Below, piece by piece: positions 1 through 5,410 of a DNA stretch of 5,410 bases; position 1 is the stretch's first letter; each line of letters begins with the position of its first letter. The position numbers were made by a program, and so were the translations under genes. Source of the stretch: an uncultured Candidatus Altimarinota bacterium (GTDB lineage Bacteria; Patescibacteriota; Gracilibacteria; BD1-5; UBA6164); the NCBI GenBank assembly GCA_937931775.1, contig CALHAQ010000016.1, positions 1-5,410 of the forward strand. Direction: 5' to 3'. The notes beneath the pieces are model-generated. The model worked only from the letters and a program-made list of their open reading frames with translations. It was not told the DNA's origin and made no database searches.

Positions 1-894
1 TGCTGCTGAAAATACGAGAGGAAGATTAAACAGTTTATTAATAGATTTTTTAGAATTTTTAAACAGACCATCATATCTTACCAGAAGTTTTTTTACTATA
101 AAATATGTAATTATTGCAATAAGAAGTCATGCTATTACAGCATGCGTTTTTTCTATATGAATTATTTTTTTAAGTCATTTGAGTAATAGATAACTACTAA
201 AGGCTCAACTCATCACGGAAACATATACGGGAACCCATGTATGTGCAGCGTCATGACGAGACTCTCTTTTCATAATCGTTGTATCAATACTCCAGAGAAG
301 AAATGCCGCAATTGATCCTCCAAGTAGAGGTGAGATTACCCAACTTGCTACTATTTGCATTATTTTAGCCCAGTTAATAACATCAACTCCAAGTGCAATA
401 ATACCAGCTCATACAAGTCATCAAATTACAGAATGAGTTGCGCTCACAGGAGACTTTGTATAGGTTGCTATATTTATCCATACTGCAGATCCCAAAAGAG
501 TAGCGAGCATGATAGAGATAAACACAGCAGGATCTGTAACTCCTGACGCATCGATGATTCATCCTTTAATAGTATTTACAACATCTCCACCAGCTATTAT
601 TGCACCAGCTGCTTCAAATATTCATGCAATAAGGATTGCTCATCCTATAGTAATTGCTTTTGATCATACAGCAGGACCCATATTGTTCGCAACATCATTT
701 GCTCCTATATTGATGGCAAGATAAAACGCGAGCATTGCAGCTACGAGAAGTGTTATAGTCACCATCGATGCTCACCCCGAGAAAAATATAATACTCATAG
801 TTATGAGAAATAGGAATATTATTGGAAGTAATAATTTCCCAAGCGTTGATTGTGCGGCAATGTTATCAAGAAAGCCCTGTATTCGCTCTGTCAT
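1..894 (-). CDS. PiT-family inorganic phosphate transporter, N-terminal 298 residues (3' end beyond window)
   Basis: Inner-membrane permease of the PiT (PHO-4) family, which imports inorganic phosphate by cation symport. Read with TGA = Gly the frame is open for 298 codons to the window edge and contains 11 TGA codons. The family signature GANDVANNMGPAVGSKAIT lies at residues 64-82, and the conserved SATHSVIGGLVGAG at 151-164 has three of its glycines encoded by TGA. About eight hydrophobic segments are visible (roughly 22-40, 45-63, 80-101, 124-145, 155-173, 180-201, 218-238, 251-268). The visible end, LPLVFSAA, is the stretch that in this family precedes the second GANDVAN-type repeat, so the other half lies outside. 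The start is fixed by an in-frame TAA three codons upstream (901-903). There is no Shine-Dalgarno sequence. It has its own promoter. Family assignment is secure; the coupling ion is not visible. Confidence 0.95.
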
Positions 895-928
895 GTATCT
901 TTATAAGAAAATAATTCAGTTACTATAA

Positions 929-957
929 AGTGTAGCATAGATTATTTTCTTGCGCAA
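929..957 (-). promoter_or_regulatory. Predicted sigma70-type promoter of the phosphate transporter gene
   Basis: On the minus strand, TTGCGC (957-952) is followed after 17 bases by TACACT (934-929), with a TGC extension just before the -10 box. Transcription would start near 922, leaving a leader of about 28 bases before the ATG at 894. The -35 box overlaps the T-tract of the murG terminator. The transporter therefore looks like a separate unit rather than the end of the murG operon. Confidence 0.5.
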
Positions 958-986
958 AAAAAAGAGCTTGATTATAGAGCTCTTTT
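956..986 (-). terminator. Rho-independent terminator of the PAP2-murG operon
   Basis: A 9-base stem (960-968 pairing with 978-986, AAAAGAGCT/AGCTCTTTT) has a 9-base loop. On the minus strand it is followed by a run of eight T that ends at 956. It lies 18 bases past the murG stop codon and in the right orientation for it. Confidence 0.8.
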
Positions 987-1004
987 GAGGGAAGGAATTA
1001 ACTT

Positions 1005-2060
1005 TTATTTTTCTATTTCTTCAGCGATTGTTTTGAGGCTGTCGAGATATCATTCGAGGTTGAGACCTGTTTTTCTGAGATCTTTATATTTTTGAAGTCT
1101 TCGAAACATTTCGAGATGAAGATTATCATCTTCATCGAGTACATCAGATCCATAGTTTTCATTAAAATAGAGAGCATTATGATATTGATGGTTTCAACCA
1201 GTAGCTTTGAGTGGAATTATTATAGAGTGTATACCAAAATAGAAAAGCTCCCAAAGAGTAGAACTTCCTCTGGTGATTGCTATATCTGATTTAATATAGA
1301 GTTTTGCGAGTTTCTTTTGTGATATGAATCCATAGGTACTTACATTATCAAAGTCTTCAAGTTTTTCTTTGATTTCTGGGTTTTCATTTGTTCCAAGAAT
1401 CACATTGAAATCTATATCTGAACAGTCTGGAAGTATTTGAGTGAGATTCTCAAATATTTTTTCTGATCACTGACTTCCTGCTATTACTAATACAGTTAGT
1501 TTCTCATTTTCGTTTTTATCTATAGATTTTACACTATCAAGCATTTCAGGATTTACTATAGCTCAACAATGAATATGCTTCTTATTTTCTTTATCAGTAT
1601 TTTCATTCGAAAAACTATAGAATACTTTTGTAGCAAGCTTGCTTGTTATTTTATTTGCCAGCCCCATAATAGAGTCAGACTCATGTATATATATTTTTTT
1701 TCTGAGAATAAAACCTGCAATACATGCAGGAACGGATACAAAGCCTCATTTTGAGAAGATAATATCACCTTTGTATTTCAGTATATAGTAAAGAGATTCA
1801 AATACTCCTGTAAGGTTTTTGAGAGGCTCATAGAAATTCCTGATATCGAAATATCTTCGAATCTTTCCAGCTGATATATCGTGGAATTCTATATCATGCG
1901 TGAGGGCTGCATCTTCTTCTAAAGATTCTCTTTCTCCAAGCCACATATAATCATATTTTCCATCTACTCAAAGATAATTATAAAGACTGATAATAGGAGT
2001 TACATGACCTCATGTTCCCCCTCATGTAAATATGATTTTCTTTGCTGCTGATTTACTCAT
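1005..2060 (-). CDS. murG: MurG: UDP-GlcNAc:undecaprenyl-PP-MurNAc-pentapeptide GlcNAc transferase
   Basis: Glycosyltransferase (GT28, GT-B fold) that adds GlcNAc to lipid I to make lipid II on the cytoplasmic face of the membrane, the last intracellular step of peptidoglycan synthesis. The frame gives 351 residues, normal for MurG, with 8 in-frame TGA read as Gly. The N-terminal lipid I loop GGGTGGHVTP (residues 13-22) includes the catalytic-type His19; G13 and G17 are TGA. SAGKIRRYF (63-71), SKGGFVSVP (103-111) and HESDSIMGLANK (126-137) follow. The C-terminal nucleotide-sugar domain has GSQGS (195-199), YGF near 243-245, TRGSSTLWEL (263-272) and the donor-binding P-L-x5-NHQYHNA stretch ending at 296. 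The ATG is the only possible start, because the PAP2 stop TAA lies one codon upstream in the same frame. Translational coupling with PAP2 is likely. Very secure. Confidence 0.97.
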
Positions 2061-2063
2061 GGA

Positions 2064-2651
2064 TTAGAGTTTTATATAGGATAATATATGTATTATGAAA
2101 AGATTCAACTGAGATGCAAATTTATTTCTTTTCAGGTATTTCATAGAAATAGTAGCTCATACTATTCCTACCACTGTTCCTGCAAGTATATCCATTGGCC
2201 AATGAACTCCTGAGATAATTCTGGATAAATTCATGAGTATAACCCATGGGAGAAAAGTCCAAAATACTTTTCTATAATTGGCTAAATATAATGCTGAGAG
2301 AAATGCAACAGAGACGCTTGCATGATCAGAAGGGAAACTTGCATCAGGTATATGGTCAAGTAATAATTTCCCAGCTCAAGAAATAGCTGTTTCTGGACGA
2401 TCTATATCTACAAATTGTTGTATTATCAGGGATATCCCTATTGCGAGTAGAGTAGAATAAAAAATAAATAAGAGGGTTGATTTATTTCCATTATTACTCT
2501 TTTTGTATGTGAAATATATCCACATAGAAGTTAAAAATAGAGGTAAAAAAAATATTGGGAGATCTGCAAGTATTGGAGAAAATATCGCTATGAAAGTATT
2601 TCCTGAAAGATTATTAAAAAATTGAAATAATGTGATATTAAGTTCTATCAT
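2064..2651 (-). CDS. PAP2-superfamily membrane phosphatase, possible undecaprenyl-diphosphatase
   Basis: Integral membrane acid phosphatase of the PAP2 family, 195 residues, with 2 TGA-encoded glycines (92 and 165). Without recoding, the first TGA would cut it before the active site. The three phosphatase motifs are present: C1 ends in R85-P86, C2 is FPSDH (106-110), and C3 is SR-x5-HW-x2-D (S143, R144, H150, D154). The usual C1 lysine, seven residues before R85, is Gln78 here. Several hydrophobic helices are visible (about 20-47, 58-78, 112-124, 130-148, 155-171). An in-frame TAA two codons upstream fixes the start. It is the first gene of an operon with murG, 3 bases apart. That context suggests dephosphorylation of undecaprenyl pyrophosphate (BcrC-like) to recycle the carrier. 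This is inference, since other lipid phosphates are possible substrates. Confidence 0.9.
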
Positions 2652-2678
2652 GAATTATATATAAAAAATATTTTCCTC

Positions 2679-2706
2679 ATTGTAAGGCAAAAAGAAGAGA
2701 AAACAA
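2679..2706 (-). promoter_or_regulatory. Predicted promoter of the PAP2-murG operon
   Basis: On the minus strand, TTGTTT (2706-2701) and TACAAT (2684-2679) are separated by 16 bases. The leader to the PAP2 ATG would be about 20 bases, AT-rich and without a ribosome binding site. A GAGGAA lies within the first bases after the -10 box and is too far from the start codon (about 21 bases) to be a Shine-Dalgarno sequence. Confidence 0.45.
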
Positions 2707-2708
2707 CT

Positions 2709-2735
2709 TTGAAAAGTGATAATTTATGCTATACT
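2709..2735 (+). promoter_or_regulatory. Predicted extended -10 promoter of the HisRS-family gene
   Basis: TGCTATACT (2727-2735) is a near-consensus extended -10 element (TG-N-TATACT). A TTGAAA sits 15 bases upstream of it (2709-2714). Transcription would start near 2742, about 26 bases before the ATG. It overlaps the -35 region of the oppositely directed PAP2 promoter, so the two may interfere. Confidence 0.5.
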
Positions 2736-2767
2736 AGGAAGCATTATACATGTAAATAAATATACAA

Positions 2768-4087
2768 ATGGATTTAGAAATGGAAAGCAGACTAGAGGGG
2801 ACAAGAGATATGTTTCCTGAGGATCATAAGTATCTGACATTTCTAAAAAAAGTATTTCGTCATGAATTTCGTAAAAATGGATTTCGTCGTATTTCTACTC
2901 CTATGCTTGAGCAGACATCACTTCTTAGAAAAGCTTATCCTGAAAATCATAATAGATATGGACTTTATCACTTTCAAACTAAAAATGATGTAGACGTTTC
3001 TCTCCTTCCATCAGCTACGGTTGGTATTATGAGAGCTTATATAGAACATGAAATTTTTAACGAGCTTCAACCAACTTATTACTATCATATGGAGAGATGT
3101 TTTCGTCAGTCTCGAGAACGAAAAGAACAATATGTTATAGGATGAGAAATTATTTGAGAGAGTGATCCTATTATAGATGCTCAAAATATCTATATGATAT
3201 ATACAGCACTCCATAAAATGTGACTTTGAGATGATGTCGTAATCAGAATAAACACATACGGGCAACAGAAGGAGATGGATAAGTTTTATGAGGAACTTGA
3301 AAGTTTTTTTGATAATAAAACATGAATTATGTCTCCTGAAACAGCCAAGGCATACCAGACGAATAAGCTTGCTGTGTTTTATTCAACAGATGAGGATGAT
3401 ATGATTCTTGCGAAAAGCGCTCCATCTATACTTAAGTTTCTCAAGAAAGATTCAAAAAAACATCATGAAACATTTAAGATGTATCTTGATGATTTAAATA
3501 TTCCATACATAGAGGATCATACCCTCTTTTTCCCAGAAGAAATGTATACGAATTCTATATTTCAATTTGATGATAAAGATGGAAATAAAATCGCAACAGG
3601 AGGACGATATAATACTCTCTCTAGAGATCTTGGTTCACCAAAAGATTATCCAGCAGCAGGTTTTGCTTTAGATGTCGGTCATATTATAGATGATCTAAAA
3701 TCTCGACATATTTCTCTAAAAAATAAAGATCATATAGATCTCTATTTTGTTCAACTTGGAGATGAAGCAAAAAGGGTAGTATTCCCACTCTCTCTTGAAG
3801 CTCGCGCGAAGTGAATTAATACTATGGCATCTCTTGGAACACCATCCATTAAGGAGCAGATGCTCAAAGCTCAGAGAATCTGATCAACTTATGTCGTACT
3901 TGTGGGTCTTATGGAAGCAAGAAATGGGATATTTCAGGTACGAAATATCCCAGCAGGAACGCAGGAAGAGGTCAAGAAAGATGAACTTATAGACTATATT
4001 ATAGATAAGATAGGAAAGGATAAGCTTGATTTTTATGAGCCTAGTCGTGATCTGCAACAAAATGAACCCCCAAAGCAGGAGGAATAA
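2768..4087 (+). CDS. hisS: Histidyl-tRNA synthetase family protein with degenerate active site
   Basis: The frame has 439 residues and 7 TGA-encoded glycines, a normal HisRS length. The fold is fully represented. There is EGTRDMFPED (10-19), motif 1 around GFRRISTPMLE (38-48), a motif 2 region with F112-R113 and GGEIIGESDPIIDAQ (125-139), GGRYNTL (278-284), and a C-terminal HGTP anticodon-binding domain (about 324-425, with GTPSIKEQMLKAQ). The catalytic signatures are altered. The usual RPE-x-T reads LPSAT (80-84). The motif 2 loop is shortened, and the Q of the usual QxGxE is Val123. The LVRGLDYY motif reads LFFPEEMY (253-260). Motif 3, normally GLERL, reads DVGHI (302-306), so the class II ATP-binding arginine is His305. 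It may be a strongly diverged synthetase or an inactive paralogue with a regulatory role, as HisZ is. HisZ proper usually lacks the C-terminal domain, and no his biosynthesis gene is nearby. The symbol denotes the family, not proven activity. Confidence 0.88.
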
Positions 4088-4090
4088 AAT

Positions 4091-4122
4091 AAAAAAGACG
4101 CTGATTATTCAGCGTCTTTTTT
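4091..4122. terminator. Strong bidirectional Rho-independent terminator between convergent genes
   Basis: A perfect 14-bp stem, AAAAAAGACGCTGA (4091-4104) pairing with 4109-4122, has the 4-base loop TTAT. The A-run on one arm and the T-run on the other give a U-tract on either strand. It starts 3 bases after the stop codon of the HisRS-family gene and lies 18 bases beyond the stop of the minus-strand membrane protein, so it can end both transcripts. Confidence 0.92.
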
Positions 4123-4140
4123 ATTTTATTATGAATTTTA

Positions 4141-4593
4141 TTATACTCTAATTTTTGTGATTTTCTGACCTGCTTTAAGTCCTTTTTTTGTGATAGCTTT
4201 TCCAGTGACACCAGCTATAAATACAATGAGACCTATAATAAAGTAGAAGATATCTACAGAAAGAGTAGCGGTATCTACAAACATCCCAGAAATGATAAAT
4301 AGAGTAATACCAAAAGCTATTTGCAGAATACGAGTTCTTCCTCTTGAAAGAACATTTATGTCGAGTCACCCAAGAACTATAGGGATAGCTCAGATAGCCA
4401 TAATAGTGTAAGAAATATAAATTTTTGCATCACTACTAAGAGCTATTCCAAATAGAGAGTCTTCAAGTGTTAGGTTTTGTAGATTAAAAGCTACGATTCA
4501 GATAATTATGAGGAGTACTCAAATAATGATTTTTGCATATCGAACTTGCTTATCTGTTGGTCTTTTCATAAGTAGACCCAATAGTTTCATCAT
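4141..4593 (-). CDS. Uncharacterised small membrane protein with four predicted helices
   Basis: I do not recognise this gene. With TGA = Gly the frame gives 150 residues, with 4 TGA codons (residues 25, 32, 68, 76), all in hydrophobic stretches. Four helices are visible at about 18-37, 57-79, 88-106 and 112-131. They are flanked by a basic N-terminus (KRPTDKQVRYAK) and a basic tail (GKAITKKGLKAGQKITKIRV, residues 131-150). The two helix pairs, each opened by a basic segment, loosely resemble the small DUF2892-type membrane proteins, but that is a weak impression. Start: ATG 4593 is directly followed by a second ATG, and Met9 (4569) is also possible. No Shine-Dalgarno sequence is present. It is convergent with the HisRS-family gene, shares its terminator, and is not in an operon with anything visible. 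That it is a real gene is supported by the uninterrupted frame and clean helix pattern. Confidence 0.82.
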
Positions 4594-4629
4594 TGTATGT
4601 ATTTTTATAGAATTATTCTCGCGAGTAGT

Positions 4630-4657
4630 AGCATACGGAAAACAAAAAAAACATCAA
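4630..4657 (-). promoter_or_regulatory. Tentative promoter of the small membrane protein gene
   Basis: On the minus strand, TTGATG (4657-4652) is followed after 16 bases by TATGCT (4635-4630). The leader to ATG 4593 would be about 30 bases. The boxes are only moderate matches, in an AT-rich stretch where chance matches are common. Confidence 0.3.
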
Positions 4658-4664
4658 AATAATT

Positions 4665-4691
4665 TTGACTTTTCCCCTGGTTTTATATAAT
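4665..4691 (+). promoter_or_regulatory. Predicted promoter of tRNA-Gln
   Basis: TTGACT (4665-4670) and a perfect TATAAT (4686-4691) are separated by 15 bases, slightly shorter than ideal. Transcription would start near 4698, about 12 bases before the mature tRNA. No terminator follows the tRNA before the rplU leader, so this promoter may also supply rplU. Confidence 0.55.
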
Positions 4692-4709
4692 AACGGAGCT
4701 TGAAAATAT

Positions 4710-4784
4710 TGGGGTGTAGCCAAGTGGTAAGGCATCGGACTTTGACTCCGACATGCGTAGGTTCGATCCCTACCACCCCAACCA
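4710..4784 (+). tRNA. tRNA-Gln (anticodon TTG), CCA encoded
   Basis: A complete cloverleaf can be drawn. The acceptor stem is TGGGGTG (4710-4716) with CACCCCA (4774-4780). The D arm is GCC/GGC. The anticodon stem is TCGGA/TCCGA around loop CTTTGAC (4740-4746), with anticodon TTG at 4742-4744. The T arm is GTAGG/CCTAC (4757-4773) with loop TTCGATC. The discriminator is A4781, and the 3' CCA is encoded at 4782-4784. The first pair is U1-A72, typical of bacterial tRNA-Gln. The discriminator is A rather than the G73 used by E. coli GlnRS, which fits Gln-tRNA formation through Glu-tRNA and GatCAB but does not prove it. Confidence 0.97.
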
Positions 4785-4793
4785 TTAAGTTAA

Positions 4794-4901
4794 GTCTCCT
4801 TTGAGACGAATGACGAAGTCAGGAGTCACAAAGAGAGTTACATCCGTCAGGATGCATTAAATTTTTAAATGATACAGAATCGATCACTTCTTGCAGAGGT
4901 G
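4794..4901 (+). other. Gene-free stretch with a series of small hairpins between tRNA-Gln and rplU
   Basis: This 202-base gap holds no convincing reading frame. It is richer in G and C near its start than the flanks and contains consecutive small inverted repeats. These are GTCTC/GAGAC (4794-4807, loop CTTT), TGAC/GTCA (4811-4821, loop GAA), CATCC/GGATG (4841-4854, loop GTCA) and CACTTC/GAGGTG (4885-4901, one G-U pair). GTCAGGA occurs twice (4818-4824 and 4846-4852). It could be the leader of the rplU transcript, a processed small RNA joined to tRNA-Gln, or a copy of a dispersed intergenic repeat. I cannot match it to a named RNA family. Confidence 0.3.
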
Positions 4902-4939
4902 TAAAAACGTAAAAAATAAGTAAATTAGGGATTTATTTT

Positions 4940-4963
4940 TTCTGTTTTTAATTACAGAATTTT
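4940..4963 (+). terminator. Weak AT-rich hairpin with short T-run in the rplU leader (possible attenuator)
   Basis: TTCTGT (4940-4945) pairs with ACAGAA (4954-4959) around an 8-base loop and is followed by TTTT. It lies 23 bases before the rplU start. The 6-bp stem is weak, so it may be a chance repeat in AT-rich DNA. If real, it could end the tRNA-Gln transcript or attenuate rplU. Confidence 0.2.
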
Positions 4964-4986
4964 GTATTTACATAATTATATATTAT

Positions 4987-5298
4987 ATGTTAGCAGTAGT
5001 AGAACTAGGAGGGAATCAATTTATGGTTCAAAAAGGTGATATCATCGAAGTAAAAAAACAAGATGCTGAGGTTGGAAAGAAAATCTCTGTTGAAGCTCTT
5101 CTCGTTGCAGATGCGCAGGGAAAAGAAGTAAAAGTAGGGACTCCTATGGTTACAGGTTCAAAGGTAGAGTTTAAAGTACTTGACCAGAAAAAAGGACTGA
5201 AAGTAAGAGTATTTAAAATGAAAGCAAAAAAGAGATTCATGAAAAATACTGGTTTTAGACCATCTATAACACAACTAGAAGTAACGTCTATTAAATAA
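4987..5298 (+). CDS. rplU: Large-subunit ribosomal protein bL21
   Basis: Structural protein of the 50S subunit that binds 23S rRNA. The 103 residues match the usual bL21 length. The N-terminus (MLAVVELGGNQFMVQKGD) follows the family pattern of aromatic/aliphatic-AVxxxGGxQxxVxxGD. VKVGTPMV lies at 49-56, and the basic VRVFKMKAKKRFMKNTGFR stretch at 73-91 corresponds to the RNA-binding loop before the terminal beta strand (ITQLEVTSI). All 8 glycines use GGN codons and there is no in-frame TGA, unlike every other gene here. The stop is TAA. The 20 bases before the ATG are purely A/T apart from one C, so there is no Shine-Dalgarno sequence. rpmA (bL27), the usual downstream partner, is not within the 112 bases that remain. 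A terminator follows immediately, so it would need its own promoter. Confidence 0.97.
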   Translation: MLAVVELGGNQFMVQKGDIIEVKKQDAEVGKKISVEALLVADAQGKEVKVGTPMVTGSKVEFKVLDQKKGLKVRVFKMKAKKRFMKNTGFRPSITQLEVTSIK

Positions 5299-5321
5299 TA
5301 TAGCATCAAGGCTATATTTTT
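5297..5321 (+). terminator. Rho-independent terminator of rplU
   Basis: An 8-bp stem, AATATAGC (5297-5304) with GCTATATT (5311-5318), has a 6-base loop and runs into five T (5317-5321). It overlaps the last two bases of the rplU stop codon. The stem is short and AT-rich, so termination may be partial. Confidence 0.6.
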
Positions 5322-5329
5322 GGTATAAT
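5321..5329 (+). promoter_or_regulatory. Predicted extended -10 promoter for a gene beyond the window
   Basis: TGGTATAAT is a perfect extended -10 element (TG-N-TATAAT) with no good -35 box in front of it. It directly follows the rplU terminator. A second TATAAT occurs at 5366-5371. No ATG occurs on the plus strand between here and 5410, so any gene served starts outside. Bases 5330-5410 otherwise show nothing I can identify; a minus-strand gene ending there cannot be excluded. Confidence 0.45.
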
Positions 5330-5410
5330 TACAGAGAGTCTTAAGAAGATTTTAAGTTAGATAGATATAATTCCCTGAAAATACGAAGATATTTGGATAG
5401 AATAATTTCT

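Noticed and set aside
355..724. Plus-strand reading frames opposite the phosphate transporter
   Set aside because: They are low-complexity and resemble no family. The minus strand gives a textbook PiT protein across the same bases.
1..2066. UGA = tryptophan (Mycoplasma-type code) instead of glycine
   Set aside because: The TGA positions include invariant glycines of MurG and PiT, and conserved tryptophans such as the HW of the PAP2 motif are written TGG.
2750..2755. ATG-TAA minimal upstream frame in the leader of the HisRS-family gene
   Set aside because: A start-stop pair is expected by chance in AT-rich leader sequence. There is no ribosome binding site, and nothing else suggests regulation.
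2768..4087. A HisRS pseudogene broken by seven stop codons
   Set aside because: All interruptions are TGA, never TAA or TAG, with no frameshift. The same pattern appears in four neighbouring genes where TGA falls on conserved glycines. The frame is intact under table 25.
4618..4625. CTCGCGAG palindrome upstream of the small membrane protein gene as an operator
   Set aside because: It is only 8 bases, does not extend, and has no second copy in the window.
5028..5309. A 93-codon minus-strand frame opposite rplU
   Set aside because: It is an antisense shadow. The plus strand encodes a full-length bL21 with all family features.
1..5410. CRISPR array, insertion sequence, prophage or defence system
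   Set aside because: There is no regularly spaced repeat, no terminal inverted repeats, and no transposase, integrase or nuclease motif in any frame under either code. The genes are ordinary chromosomal ones.

Overview
The window is AT-rich bacterial DNA from a lineage that reads UGA as glycine (translation table 25). That code is known from Absconditabacteria (SR1) and Gracilibacteria (BD1-5), both in the Patescibacteria/CPR. Under the standard code five of the six protein genes appear shattered. Read with TGA = Gly, each becomes one intact frame with the expected motifs, and many TGAs fall on family-invariant glycines. By hand count 32 of about 112 glycines are TGA. Every gene whose end is visible stops at TAA. 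I cannot tell SR1 from Gracilibacteria here.

Layout. Positions 1-894 (minus) hold the N-terminal part of a PiT-type inorganic phosphate transporter, cut by the window edge. Its promoter abuts the terminator of a two-gene minus-strand operon: a PAP2-superfamily membrane phosphatase (2064-2651) followed 3 bases later by murG (1005-2060). Positions 2652-2767 are a divergent promoter region. From it, a histidyl-tRNA synthetase family gene runs on the plus strand (2768-4087). A strong bidirectional terminator (4091-4122) separates that gene from a convergent gene for an unrecognised four-helix membrane protein (4141-4593, minus). Then come tRNA-Gln(TTG) with encoded CCA (4710-4784), about 200 bases without a gene but with several small hairpins, and rplU for ribosomal protein bL21 (4987-5298) with its own terminator. 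The last 80 bases hold an extended -10 promoter for a gene outside the window.

How they work together. MurG makes lipid II on the undecaprenyl carrier. A PAP2 phosphatase in the same operon could recycle that carrier, so the pair reads as a cell-envelope module. The tRNA, bL21 and HisRS-family genes belong to translation. The phosphate transporter has its own promoter.

The most notable points are the recoded UGA, which includes two UGAs inside the MurG glycine-rich loop; a HisRS-family protein that keeps the whole fold but has lost most of its catalytic signature residues; the absence of UGA from rplU; start sites without Shine-Dalgarno sequences; and the small structured stretch between tRNA-Gln and rplU.
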